Of a DNA stretch of 41,048 nucleotides, positions 1 to 9,608 are shown piece after piece (position 1 is the stretch's first letter; every line of letters begins with the position of its first letter). The stretch lies in NCBI GenBank assembly GCA_964502885.1, contig CAZCXU010000010.1, positions 1-41,048 of the forward strand. The letters are read 5' to 3'. The notes under the pieces are model-generated. The model was not told the origin of the DNA. It was given only the letters and a program-made list of their open reading frames with translations, and did not search any database. This stretch comes from XYB1-FULL-44-23 sp964502885 (GTDB taxonomy: Bacteria > Patescibacteriota > Microgenomatia > CAZETR01 > Amesbacteraceae). A program made the translations under genes and the position numbers.

Positions 1-192
1 GGATTTACTTTTGCAATATATGAAGAAAATGATCCTAAATTTGTAGTAGATGGAAATAAACGTAGATACGCTGTTGCTTTAGATAGAAGTGGATTTATTG
101 TATTGCGCACAGAGCCATCATTTACATTAAATCCTGATGTTTTAATTGAAGATTTAAAACTCCAAATCGACGAACGAAATCTCGAAGCTTAA
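1..192 (+). CDS. 3' end of an unidentified protein (start outside window)
   Basis: An open frame runs from the first base to a TAA at 190-192 and gives 63 residues without a start codon, so the gene begins upstream. The visible part reads as a beta-rich C-terminus (FTFAIYEEN, YAVALDRSGFIVL) ending in a charged helix. It lies 11 bases before the next gene, in front of the baseplate genes, so a tail or baseplate role is plausible, but I do not recognise the family. Confidence 0.7.
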   Translation, partial: GFTFAIYEENDPKFVVDGNKRRYAVALDRSGFIVLRTEPSFTLNPDVLIEDLKLQIDERNLEA

Positions 193-200
193 TATTTATT
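191..200 (+). promoter_or_regulatory. AT-rich box AATATTTATT, candidate phage promoter
   Basis: One of about ten copies of the box (T/A)ATATTTAT(A/T) found before genes that do not overlap their upstream neighbour. It begins 13 bases before the ATG at 204 and no TTTG -33 element is seen. If it acts as a -7/-10 element the mRNA would be leaderless or nearly so. Confidence 0.3.
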
Positions 201-203
201 GAT

Positions 204-530
204 ATGAAAACACAAGACTTAAAAAATCTAATTAAAGAGGCCGTTAGGGAAGTTTTGAAAGAAGAATTAGCCAATATCGGCAAACAAAAAATTCATGAAT
301 CATTAACTACTACTGAGGAATGGCCAACAGTTAATTTAACTACTAAAAATGTTAATCCTGCTGCTTTTCGCCAAAGTTTAATGGATCAAATGGGAATACA
401 AGGAGCACCACAAGCTAAACCAGTTACACCAGTTCAAAAACAAAATGCTTATCAAGACATGTTAGCTCAGGTTGCTGCAGAAATGAGACAAAACCCAGGT
501 GAAGTTAATAATTTTAGAAATATTCAATAA
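204..530 (+). CDS. Small protein with N-terminal leader, before gp25
   Basis: 108 residues, function unknown. The N-terminus (MKTQDLKNLIKEAVREVLKE) is a charged amphipathic helix of the same type as the starts of the proteins at 30000, 32357 and 36851. It contains L-I-K-E followed by A, which fits the (L/I)-x-E cleavage rule of T4-type prohead proteases. The rest is Gln/Ala/Pro-rich with no recognisable domain. Its TAA overlaps the ATG of gp25 by one base (TAATG), so the two are probably translationally coupled. It may be a virion or assembly protein; this is inference from position and leader. Confidence 0.75.
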   Translation: MKTQDLKNLIKEAVREVLKEELANIGKQKIHESLTTTEEWPTVNLTTKNVNPAAFRQSLMDQMGIQGAPQAKPVTPVQKQNAYQDMLAQVAAEMRQNPGEVNNFRNIQ

Positions 531-946
531 TGGCCTACGTAAGAAGTACTAGAGTTGATCCTAGAGATCTACAAAGAAACACAGCAATAGGTGTTAGACT
601 TCCGTTTAATGCCCCTGGTGTGTTTTATAGTACTTTTTCAACTAAAGATCAATTAAAATATAATTTAATTAATTTAGTATTAACTTCCCAAGGTGAAAGA
701 ATTGATAACCCTAATTTTGGAACAACTTTAAGATCCCAGTTATTTAATCCAATGACTGAGGCTTCATTTAGTGATATTGAAGACAGTATTAGAGATAGTG
801 TTCAAGTATACATTCCTGAAATTTCTATTAATAATATAGAATTTATACAAGAACCAAATGGCTTTAGCAATTCTTTAACTGTAAAGATAGTATATCAAAT
901 TTTAATTTCAGGACAAACAGACACAGTAACAGTTAATTTTGAGTAA
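530..946 (+). CDS. 25: Baseplate wedge protein, gp25/GPW family
   Basis: 138 residues, close to the size of T4 gp25. The family pattern is visible: an N-terminal segment leading to 'QLKYNLINLVLTSQGERI' and then 'NPNFGTTLRSQLFNP', where the strand-turn-helix around N-P-x-F-G is the GPW/gp25 signature. In contractile-tail phages this protein joins the wedge to the sheath and tube of the baseplate. Position directly before a gp6-like gene is the standard order. The start overlaps the previous stop and its own stop overlaps the ATG of gp6, both as TAATG, consistent with one operon. Confident on family; the detailed role is by homology. Confidence 0.92.
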   Translation: MAYVRSTRVDPRDLQRNTAIGVRLPFNAPGVFYSTFSTKDQLKYNLINLVLTSQGERIDNPNFGTTLRSQLFNPMTEASFSDIEDSIRDSVQVYIPEISINNIEFIQEPNGFSNSLTVKIVYQILISGQTDTVTVNFE

Positions 947-2760
947 TGGCAAATAATAATAAAAACATATCATATTTAAATAAAAATTTTACTCAATTTA
1001 AGGCTTCCCTTATTGAGTTTGCTAAAAACTATTTTCCAAATACATACACAGACTTTTCAGAAGCATCTCCAGGTACGATGTTTATTGAAATGGCTTCTTA
1101 TGTTGGTGATGTGTTGTCATTTTATACTGATACTCAAATTCAAGAAAACTTTGTTTTAACAGCTGTTGAAAAACAGAATTTATTAAATATGGCGTATTCA
1201 TTAGGATACCGCCCTAAATCATCTTATGCTGCTGTTACTACAATTGATTTTTACCAAAGAGTACCTATTGTAGCTGGTCAGCCTAATTTAGATTATGCTT
1301 TAATTATTCCTGAAAATACACAACTTGCTTCTGTATCTACAGGCATTAAATTTTTAACTGTTGATAAAGTAGATTTTAACGATACTGGTTCTGTAGAAAT
1401 TAGTTTATTTGATGCAAGCAACTATTTATTTAAAAAATCTACAAGAGCTATTTCTGCTGAAATAAAAAGTACAAACTTTACCTTTGGTGCTCCTGTTAAA
1501 TTTACCTCAGTTGAATTAAACGAACCTAGCTTTTTACAAATATTACAAGTAACAGGAAGTGATAGTAGCGTATGGTATGAAGTACCTTATTTAGCTCAAT
1601 CTAATATTATTAATAAAACTGTTAATACGGGAGCTAATATTGATAAGGTTCCTTATTTATTAAACTTGTTACAAACACCAAATCGTTATGTTACAAGAAT
1701 AAAAACAGACGATATTGTAGAATTACAATTTGGTTCAGGTATGTATGTGAATGATCCAGATGATGTTATCATTCCTAACCCTGATACAATTCAACTTGGT
1801 TTAGTACCAACAGCAGATACATCTGATTTAGTAAATAATTACAACCAGGCTGCTGTATTTTATACTAAACAGTATGGTACTGTACCTACAAATATAAATT
1901 TATATGTTCAATATACAGTAGGAGGTGGTGTTGAATCTAATCTACCAGCAGGAGATATTATACAAATATTATCAACAGCAGGTATTACAGCTACAAACCC
2001 TGCTAATACAAATACTTCTTTAACTACATTAGTTTGTACTAATCCAATCCCTTCAACTGGTGGTAGAGGGGGCGATACAGTAGAGGAAATTCGTTTAAAT
2101 ACTTTAAATGCATTTTCAGCCCAATTGAGATCAGTAACTAAAGACGATTATATGACTCGTGCTTTAAGTATGCCTTCTCAATTTGGTACTATTGCTAAAG
2201 TATATGTAGAACAAGCATCAGCTTTATCTGTTCAAGCAGGTAATGATCCGTTGATTGATAACAATCCACTTGCTTTATCAATGTATATTTTAGCATATAA
2301 TGATAATAAGCAGTTAGAAAATGCTACACTTGATCTTAAAAATAATTTAAAAGAGTATTTACAACCATTTAGAATGGTTACAGATGCTATTACTATCAAA
2401 GATGCTTTTTACATTAATATAGGTATTAACTTTGATATAACCGTTGTTCCAGGATTAAGTAACCAACAGATATTATCTGATTGTATTTTAGCACTACAGG
2501 ACTATTTTGATATAGATAAATGGCAAATAAACCAACCAGTTATTATATCAGATGTTGCTGGTCTTTTACTACAAGTTAAAGGTGTACAATCTGTTGTAAA
2601 GTTTAGCTTTACAAATCTTTCAGGAGGTAACTATTCTCCATACAGTTATGATGTACAGGGCGCAATTAGAAACGATATTTTGTACCCTTCGTTAGATCCA
2701 TCTATATTTGAGATTAGATTCCCTGACTTGGATATCCAAGGTAGAGTTGTAACTTTCTAA
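946..2760 (+). CDS. 6: Baseplate wedge protein, gp6 / baseplate J-like
   Basis: 604 residues, near the 660 of T4 gp6. The N-terminus has the gp6/gpJ signature: 'FTQFKASLIEFAKNYFPN', 'DFSEASPGTMFIEMASYVGD' and 'LLNMAYSLGYRPKSSYAA', a helical region that dimerises around the baseplate inner ring in T4. The middle is beta-rich, with 'TVGGGVESNLPAGDI' and 'GGRGGDTVEEIRLNTLNAF', the latter typical of baseplate J proteins just before the C-terminal domain. It ends in a beta-rich C-terminal region. It follows gp25 with a one-base overlap. The 32 bases after it hold a TATATTTATT box and separate it from the next gene. Confidence 0.92.
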   Translation: MANNNKNISYLNKNFTQFKASLIEFAKNYFPNTYTDFSEASPGTMFIEMASYVGDVLSFYTDTQIQENFVLTAVEKQNLLNMAYSLGYRPKSSYAAVTTIDFYQRVPIVAGQPNLDYALIIPENTQLASVSTGIKFLTVDKVDFNDTGSVEISLFDASNYLFKKSTRAISAEIKSTNFTFGAPVKFTSVELNEPSFLQILQVTGSDSSVWYEVPYLAQSNIINKTVNTGANIDKVPYLLNLLQTPNRYVTRIKTDDIVELQFGSGMYVNDPDDVIIPNPDTIQLGLVPTADTSDLVNNYNQAAVFYTKQYGTVPTNINLYVQYTVGGGVESNLPAGDIIQILSTAGITATNPANTNTSLTTLVCTNPIPSTGGRGGDTVEEIRLNTLNAFSAQLRSVTKDDYMTRALSMPSQFGTIAKVYVEQASALSVQAGNDPLIDNNPLALSMYILAYNDNKQLENATLDLKNNLKEYLQPFRMVTDAITIKDAFYINIGINFDITVVPGLSNQQILSDCILALQDYFDIDKWQINQPVIISDVAGLLLQVKGVQSVVKFSFTNLSGGNYSPYSYDVQGAIRNDILYPSLDPSIFEIRFPDLDIQGRVVTF

Positions 2761-2766
2761 CAATTC

Positions 2767-2776
2767 TATATTTATT
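2767..2776 (+). promoter_or_regulatory. AT-rich box TATATTTATT, candidate phage promoter
   Basis: Copy of the recurring box in the 32-base gap after gp6, 26 bases before the ATG at 2793. The only support is recurrence before gene starts; AT-rich background makes single copies weak evidence. Confidence 0.3.
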
Positions 2777-2792
2777 GTAAATAAATTAATAG

Positions 2793-3881
2793 ATGGCCGT
2801 CTATAAAATATATCCTGAAAAGGACACTACTATTTATTCTGCATACCCCCTAATGAATACGGGGCTTGACCAGATATTAGAAATTCAAAATGAACCATCA
2901 TCTTCTAATGATGATGCACAAACATCACGAATTTTAGTTAAATTCCCTCTTTCAGAAATTCAAGAAACTATTGTTAAAGCAGGTGGTCCAGGAAATTACA
3001 AAGCATTTTTAAAACTATTTGTATCTGATGCTACTGAATTACCAGATAATTATTCACTAATTGTTAACCCTGTTTCTCAATCTTGGGAAGTAGGTACAGG
3101 TAGATTTTTATATAATCCATCTGTAACAACAGATTGTACATGGAAACAAAGAGACAATACTAATAATTGGCGTACATCTAGTTTTGTTGCTAATACTACT
3201 GCTTCGTTTCAAACAGACAGCCCTGGAGGTGCTACGTGGTATATATTATTTGAAGATTCTCAGTCTTTTGCTATTAATAGTACAAAAGATACAGATATTG
3301 AAGTTACTGATATTGTAGGTAATTTTAATAATTTAAATATTAAAAATGATGGTTTTTTAGTTAGAATGGAACCAGGATATGAATTTAATCCTTCATCATC
3401 TTATTCATTAAAATTCTTTTCTAAAGATACTCATACAATTTATCCTCCACAACTTGAAATTAGATGGAATGATAGTGTGTACAATACTGGTTCTTTAACT
3501 GTACTATCTACTAATAACACTACAGTTACTATAGGAAACAATATAGGTCAATATGATAGAGATACTAAATATCAATTTAGAGTAAATGCTAGACCTGTAT
3601 ATCCTGCAAGACAGTTTACAACAGTATCTGTTTATACTTTGAATCAAGCATTACCATCTGCTTCTTATTATGCATTACAAGATGTAGATACAGGAGATTA
3701 TGTTGTAGATTATGATACTAATTATACTAAAGTAAGTTGTGATCCAAGCGGAAATTATTTTAATTTATACATGAATGGTCTTCAACCTGAACGACTTTAT
3801 AAAATATTAATTAAATCTGTTTTTGCTAATGGATCAACGATGGTATTTGATAATCAATACACCTTTAAAATAAATAAATAA
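2793..3881 (+). CDS. Tail/baseplate structural protein with DNRLRE-like beta-sandwich
   Basis: 362 residues. The first 200 residues look like a DNRLRE/CBM-like beta-sandwich: 'YPEKDTTIYSAYPLMNTGLD' matches the opening 'D-x-x-I ... N-x-G' strand, followed by 'SRILVKFPLSEI' and 'YKAFLKLFVSDA', the strands that usually read 'R-x-L-L-K-F-D-L' and 'A-x-L-K-L-x-V'. The C-terminal 140 residues are again beta-rich. No enzyme motif is seen. Placement between gp6 and the large tail protein argues for a baseplate periphery or fibre-attachment role. The stop overlaps the next ATG (TAATG). Fold assignment is moderate, virion role is inference. Confidence 0.75.
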   Translation: MAVYKIYPEKDTTIYSAYPLMNTGLDQILEIQNEPSSSNDDAQTSRILVKFPLSEIQETIVKAGGPGNYKAFLKLFVSDATELPDNYSLIVNPVSQSWEVGTGRFLYNPSVTTDCTWKQRDNTNNWRTSSFVANTTASFQTDSPGGATWYILFEDSQSFAINSTKDTDIEVTDIVGNFNNLNIKNDGFLVRMEPGYEFNPSSSYSLKFFSKDTHTIYPPQLEIRWNDSVYNTGSLTVLSTNNTTVTIGNNIGQYDRDTKYQFRVNARPVYPARQFTTVSVYTLNQALPSASYYALQDVDTGDYVVDYDTNYTKVSCDPSGNYFNLYMNGLQPERLYKILIKSVFANGSTMVFDNQYTFKINK

Positions 3882-4234
3882 TGGCAGAAAATATTCCTGT
3901 TAGACGTGCAATATACGACAAGAATAGATTCTCTAAAGTTATAGATACACAATTTAGAGAATTAGGTGTTACAGAACCTACGGTTCCTGAAGTAACAGTA
4001 GAAGATTTTTTTGCTTTATATGATGAATTGTTTTTTGAAATACCTAGAGAAGGAGACGTTAATTCTCACACTTATATACTAAATAGAGAAGCAGAATTTT
4101 TAGGTGTTACTTTTGCTGAGGATGTTGATGTTCAAGCATTATTACAAGAAATAACTGATTTGAGACAACAACTATTAGATATAGAAACAGAAAACGCAAA
4201 TTTAGTACAACAACTAGCAAATAATGGCATCTAA
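3881..4234 (+). CDS. Small structural protein with C-terminal coiled coil
   Basis: 117 residues, not recognised. The N-terminal half is charged ('RRAIYDKNRFSKVID'). The C-terminal 35 residues (LLQEITDLRQQLLDIETENA) have leucines in heptad spacing and read as a coiled coil, suggesting oligomerisation or docking to the larger protein that follows. It starts one base inside the previous stop and overlaps the next gene by 11 bases, so its product is probably made together with the tail proteins. Confidence 0.65.
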   Translation: MAENIPVRRAIYDKNRFSKVIDTQFRELGVTEPTVPEVTVEDFFALYDELFFEIPREGDVNSHTYILNREAEFLGVTFAEDVDVQALLQEITDLRQQLLDIETENANLVQQLANNGI

Positions 4235-7200
4235 TATTACTATAGTAGGCGAGGTTCTCAATACAGACATAATAAACCGTTATCCTTTACAGGATCAAAG
4301 ATTATTACTTCCTAGTGTACAACAAGAAACATTTGGTACTTCTGAAGACTATATTGAGTTTTATGTTTTTGATCTTGGAGGTAGTGTATTAAACACAAAT
4401 TATAATTACCAGTCATACAAATTACCTTCTAATGTAGGATATTCTCAAAGTTTACTTCCTGTTTTAGAAATAGATCCTATTCAGGATATTCAAAATTTAG
4501 GATATCAATCAGGAGAAGTAACAACTAGATATAATTTCTTTAGAAAAATATCAGGCGAACCTTTTAGTAATCAGTTGTTTATTCAACAGATTTCTACCGA
4601 TAGAACTGAAATAAGAGTAAATTCGACTACCTTAACGAACGATCAATTACTTTCGATAGTATCAAATTTTACTCAAAAACAAGCTACCGTTCCTTATTAC
4701 TATTATGTAATTTTAAATTTTGGAAATAATAATCAATCTATAGCTGTTAACGCTGTAAGTGATGTTGATGGTGAAGGAAATGCTAGTATACTATTTAAAT
4801 TAGCTGATCCGCTTCCTAATAATATTGGTTTAAAAGATACATTTTGGATTGTAGAAGAAATAGTAAATCCTTATGTATTTGATCTTAATTTAGACAAATT
4901 AATTACTCCACCACCTCAACCTAGATTAAAAGGACCTAACTTTGATATTGACTTAGAATTAAAAAATGTTGTACCTACACCATATAATAATTACAATCAA
5001 CTTGTTTCTTCACTTACAGGATCTTATTACCAAGTTGTATTAAATACAATCAATAATCAAAATACTAATATTAATATTGATTTTAGTGTTTTAAATGATT
5101 TCGTACATTATAGTTCTGCTGAAAACAGAGTGTATAACTTCATGTATAAAATTGGAGAAATTACAACATACCAAGCAGAAATAAATACTAATTCTCCTTT
5201 AACAGCTAGTAACCCCTCGTTAGTTAGCTCTGTAAATAGAGCTAGCTCTAGCATAAATGAAATTATTTCTAAATTTGATGGATTTGAATATTATTTATAT
5301 TTTAATTCAAGTTCATTAACTTCATCTATTGTAGAATACACTTTAGAAACAGGATCCTTCCTTGAATATAATATTGGCCCTTATCCAAAATCTAATTCTA
5401 CACAACCATATACATTATATGCTTCTTCATCAGCTACTGCTCAAAATTGGTATATTAGTGCTTCTGAAATTGCTGCTGCTTATGATGTAGATAATAAAGA
5501 TATTTTAATAAATACTATACCGTCTTATATTACAGACGATCCTTCTAATTATCTCCCATATATTACGTTTGTTAATATGATAGGCCAATATTTTGATAAT
5601 GTTTGGATCTACATTGATAAATTAACTGATCTTTGGGATAATAATAATAATCTTGATAGAGGTATATCTCAAGACTTAGTATATAATTGGTTACAATCAT
5701 TTGGAATGAAATTGTATAACTCACAAGGTAATCAAACCGTATTAGATTATCAAGTGGGTGGGTATAGTGGTAGTGTTGATTTTAGTGGTGACTATTCACC
5801 ATCAAGTAGTTTCTTAAATAATGTTCCAAGAAAAGATTTAACATTAGATTCTTATAAGCGTTTATACCATAACCTTCCTTACTTATTTAAAGCAAAAGGT
5901 GCACATGGTGGTTTAGAAGGATTAATAACATTATTTGGTATTACAGGTTCTATTCTTCCTATTAAGGAATATGGTGGGATGACTGATTATCAAGACTTAA
6001 AAGGATACACTACAGATAAAATTAATATTGGCTCAAATATAATTACTGGTAGTGTATTATCTCCAATTAAACGTTTAGAAACATCTCCTACATCATCTAG
6101 AGCTGTTAAAAGCCAAGATTTACACTTCATTGATGTTTCATTTTCACCAGAAACACAAATTGATGCTGCTGTATCTGCTTCAATTACTGCTGTTAATCCA
6201 ACTTGGGTACTTGATGACTATATTGGAGATCCAAGAGATTTACAATTAAATACATATCCTTCATTATCATATGAACGTGAATATTGGTTTGGACAAACAT
6301 TTAGTGATCCTTTTGATTATGGTGGGTTTATTAGATTAATACAATTCTTTGACAACTCATTATTTAAAATGGTCAAAGACTTTACACCTGCTAGAGGTAA
6401 TACTTGGACAGGTGTTTCTATTAAATCACCTGTACTTGAAAGACCTAAAGTCGCCCAATATCAACCTTTATTCTTCAGAACAAATGAATTTTCAGGTACA
6501 CCAGAAAGTGCTTCATTAGAACCAGTTTATGATCCTTACTATTATTATTTAGCAGGTGATAAAGCAGATTATTATAATGGTAATATACCAGGTTCTACTC
6601 TTGATACTTATTTAGTTTTTCAAGAAAATAATAGAAATCCATTTTTAGTAGACAATACTATTGGATTTATTCCTCCAGGATTTATAAGTGGAAATACCGA
6701 TTTCGTATTAAATTATGATGCACCTAGACCAGAAAACTTCTTTTTAAATTCTGATTTTAACGTATTACAAAATAATATAGATGTAAGTTTAACATCTGAA
6801 TATAGAAAAAAATTAACACCTGTTTTATCTGTAGATAATTTAGGAAGATGTTTTACTTCATATTCAATATCTGAATCTGTTGAATTACAAGATTCATATT
6901 TAAGTTTAACATCATATACACGTCCTAGATACAGTGGTGTTCAATTATATGGCAGACAATTCAATACATGGTCTGTAGGAGATAACTCATATGGTCAGTC
7001 CCCAGTAATAAATTACAATGTTAAAAAATTAGGTTTATTTACTGAAATGGTAGAAAACCGTTATTTACCTTATAAAACTAATACTACTTTAAAATACTTA
7101 GTAAATGAAAGTGGTAGTTTAACAGAATTAAACTTACGTAATAGAAACTGGGAAGAAGTTCAAAATACATTTGAAACAGGAGATTTTTTAAACGTATCAT

Positions 7201-8217
7201 TATTTGATCCTAAAAAATTTTCTAATCAAATTCAAACTAATGGAAATAAACTTATAGCAGAAAGTGGATATAGTTATTACCCAATATTTTATGCTTATGG
7301 ATCAGAATCTGCCCCAGCAAACTGGACAGCATCTGCTGTATTTAATTCTGTAATAGGTAGTTCTTCAAATATAGTTAACCGTTATTTTACTGTTTATGGT
7401 TCTTCTGGAAGTCTTGTACCTGTAGGACAATTTGGTTCCCCATATCTTTCTTCAAGTTATACTAGTGCCAGTACTGTTAATATGCATGAAGTATGGAATT
7501 TATTTAATATAACAGGATCAAATACTAGTTTTGGTGGATATTTCTTTACTGGTTCTGGTCCAGGTGGTTCTGCTCTTAATTTAACATCTTCATATTATGA
7601 AATACCAGCAGAGGGTATTTATCAGTTTACTTATGATTTTGACATTCAAACAACTGCTTCTATAACAACTCCTGCTAAAACATTTACTGCTAGTATGGAA
7701 TTATGGGTAAGTAGATCAACGGGTAACTATACTCTTTTAGATCGAAATAATCAATTTGTTGCTTACGAAGGTGGATATTATAATGCAGTTTTAGATGCCT
7801 TACCTAGTGGTTATAATAGATTTTATTTTCAAGCAAGTCAAGATGTTTTTGACATTATTTTACTTAATGGCTATAGCATACGTCAACTAAATGTTTTTGG
7901 GCAAGTTATAAGTACTATTCCTATTACAGGGGGTGATAAAACATTTAGAGCATATGATGTAACTGGCCAGATTTATAATCCAGGACGTGGAGACGATGAT
8001 TTTGTTCCTTTAGGTATAATTTGGGTAGAATTACCCACTATACCTACCATGGGAAATATTTACAGCATAACATACTATAGTAGTTTAGATTCTATCCCAG
8101 TAACAGGAAATGCAAATCAATTTTTTACATTTAGGAGATCAGTAAATATAAATACAACAGGATCTATAAATCCTGGGGATAAAGTAGAATTTAGATTTTT
8201 TATAGACTCTGGTGGTG
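4224..8217 (+). CDS. Very large tail/baseplate protein, N-terminal part up to assembly gap
   Basis: About 1331 codons are readable before the N run. Residues near 440-590 hold a segment I associate with phage tail proteins that connect baseplate and fibres: 'YITFVNMIGQYFDNVWIYID', then 'RKDLTLDSYKRLYHNLPYLF' and 'KAKGAHGGLEGLITLFGITG', resembling the 'N-L-P-x-L-x-K-x-K-G-T-x-x-G-L-x-x-L-x-x-x-F-G-I' pattern. The rest is Ser/Thr/Tyr/Asn-rich beta structure typical of large virion proteins. The frame is open up to the gap and resumes after it in another register, so this is one gene of about 1550 residues or more. The ATG lies 11 bases inside the previous gene. Exact baseplate component not assigned. 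Confidence 0.8.
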
Positions 8218-8227
8218 NNNNNNNNNN
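8218..8227. other. Assembly gap (10 N)
   Basis: Ten ambiguous bases inside the large tail gene. The upstream frame and the clearly coding downstream frame do not match across ten bases; they would join if the missing length were 2 modulo 3. The N count is therefore a placeholder, not a measured length, and reading through it gives a false C-terminus ending at 8303. Confidence 0.95.
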
Positions 8228-8887
8228 TGGGATAAATCGGCGACGAATTCCTACGAGATTAGAGGAAAGAAAATTGGTTTATGTGTTGAAGAGGTTTATT
8301 TAAATCCTTTTGGTTCACTTAGAGTTGTTCCTACAAATGGAAACTTAATTGCTCAAAATATAGAAGTATGTGTAGATCAAACACAAAATGCCTTTTATTT
8401 AAATTCCAATTTGTCCAGTTTTTATGGACCTTCTTTATTTTTTAATCCTTTAGATTCTCAAGTATCTGCTTCTTATGGTAGTTTGTATGAGGATTATGGC
8501 GATATATTTTATCCATTTTTTATACAACCAAATGATAAAATAGTAATACAAATTACAAACGCAAACGGTCCTATTCTAGAATATACTGTTAAAAGTGTAA
8601 CAACAGTAGCTGGGGCTAATAATACATCATTTGTATACATTACTGTTTATGAAGATATAGATGGATATTTTGGAAATCTGTGTAGTTTATATTATAAAAT
8701 TTTATTTATAAAACGCATTATAGATGAAACAAGTGTAATACTTGATTTTCCAAAACCAGAAGGAAAAACATCATACGGTTACATAATCCCACAAAACATC
8801 AGCCCAGCACTAATAGCTAATATAGATACTATAAACAGAAATGTAAACCAACAGTTAGTAGACGTTGGAGTTGGTGTAACTACATAA
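8228..8887 (+). CDS. C-terminal part of the large tail/baseplate protein, after the gap
   Basis: From the first base after the gap the frame is open for 219 codons, starting 'WDKSATNSYEIRGKKIG' and ending at the TAA at 8885-8887. A later TTG at 8411 could be taken as a start, but coding sequence of the same beta-rich, Asn/Ser-rich character continues upstream of it to the gap, so this is the end of the preceding gene and not a separate 158-residue protein. The last residues (IDTINRNVNQQLVDVGVGV) look like a helical C-terminal tail. No further function can be read. Confidence 0.8.
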   Translation, partial: WDKSATNSYEIRGKKIGLCVEEVYLNPFGSLRVVPTNGNLIAQNIEVCVDQTQNAFYLNSNLSSFYGPSLFFNPLDSQVSASYGSLYEDYGDIFYPFFIQPNDKIVIQITNANGPILEYTVKSVTTVAGANNTSFVYITVYEDIDGYFGNLCSLYYKILFIKRIIDETSVILDFPKPEGKTSYGYIIPQNISPALIANIDTINRNVNQQLVDVGVGVTT

Positions 8888-8906
8888 TCTAGATCCACAA
8901 GAGTTA

Positions 8907-8923
8907 AATATTTATAATCAAAA
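8907..8923 (+). promoter_or_regulatory. AT-rich box with 17-base exact match to the site at 25764
   Basis: AATATTTATAATCAAAA occurs here 29 bases before the ATG at 8936, and again base for base at 25764-25780, 24 bases before another gene start. The longer match makes this one of the best-supported copies of the recurring box. Confidence 0.4.
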
Positions 8924-8935
8924 TACAATAAAAGA

Positions 8936-9598
8936 ATGGCTATTTTAAATAACAATACTGTAACAATTGATGCAGTTTTAACAGCTAAAGGTAGAGAGTT
9001 GATGGCTCGTAACGACGGGTCATTTCAAATCACACAGTTCTCATTAGCAGATGATGAAGTTGATTACACTTTGTACAACCCTCAACACCCATCAGGATCT
9101 GCATTTTATGGTCAAGCTATTGAGGCAATGCCTGTAATTGAAGCTTTCCCTGATGATACTCAAATCATGATCTTTAAATTAGTAACATTACCAAGAGGTA
9201 CTTCTAAGTTACCAATAATCAACGTTGGTTACAATGCAATTAACTTAAAACAGGGTGCAACCATTACTATTACTCCTCAAACATTAAACTATTTAGGTGC
9301 TACAAGTACTTTTGAAGCTAATGGATATGCCGTAACTGTTGCAGATGTAAGATACTTATCTACATTCTCTTCAACTGGTATTGCTGGTGCTGAGGTTACT
9401 GCAACTGGTGTTACTCAAACTCTTGGTTCATCTGTAAGCCAAACTTTAATTGGTACATCATTTACTTTAACTGGTACTACAATTAATACGTTGTTTGGTT
9501 CTAGTTTAACTCAAATTTCAACTACTGTTACAGTATTGGGTAGAGATAGTGGTGCTAGAATTACTATTCCATTAACTATAACAAAAACAAATTCTTAA
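8936..9598 (+). CDS. Conserved phage virion protein
   Basis: 220 residues. The N-terminus ('TIDAVLTAKGRELMARNDG', 'FQITQFSLADDEVDYTLYNP', 'HPSGSAFYGQAIEAMPVIEA') is a pattern I recall from structural proteins of marine and Bacteroidota myophages, which lie between baseplate and fibre genes. The C-terminal 90 residues are Thr/Ser/Gly-rich beta repeats. No enzyme motif. It has its own upstream box and is followed by ten bases before the next gene. Virion function is by context and remembered family, so the precise role is open. Confidence 0.8.
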   Translation: MAILNNNTVTIDAVLTAKGRELMARNDGSFQITQFSLADDEVDYTLYNPQHPSGSAFYGQAIEAMPVIEAFPDDTQIMIFKLVTLPRGTSKLPIINVGYNAINLKQGATITITPQTLNYLGATSTFEANGYAVTVADVRYLSTFSSTGIAGAEVTATGVTQTLGSSVSQTLIGTSFTLTGTTINTLFGSSLTQISTTVTVLGRDSGARITIPLTITKTNS

Positions 9599-9606
9599 TA
9601 TTTAAT
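9597..9606 (+). promoter_or_regulatory. AT-rich box variant AATATTTAAT
   Basis: A one-mismatch version of the recurring box overlapping the stop codon at 9596-9598 and beginning 12 bases before the ATG at 9609, the same spacing as the copies before 204, 32357 and 40971. Confidence 0.25.
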
Positions 9607-9608
9607 AT

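Noticed and set aside
8228..8303. C-terminus of the large tail gene obtained by reading through the ten N
   Set aside because: The resulting residues are basic and unlike the rest of the protein; the real frame after the gap is a different one.
8411..8887. A separate 158-residue gene with a TTG start
   Set aside because: The same frame is open and coding back to the N gap, so this is the end of the large tail gene.
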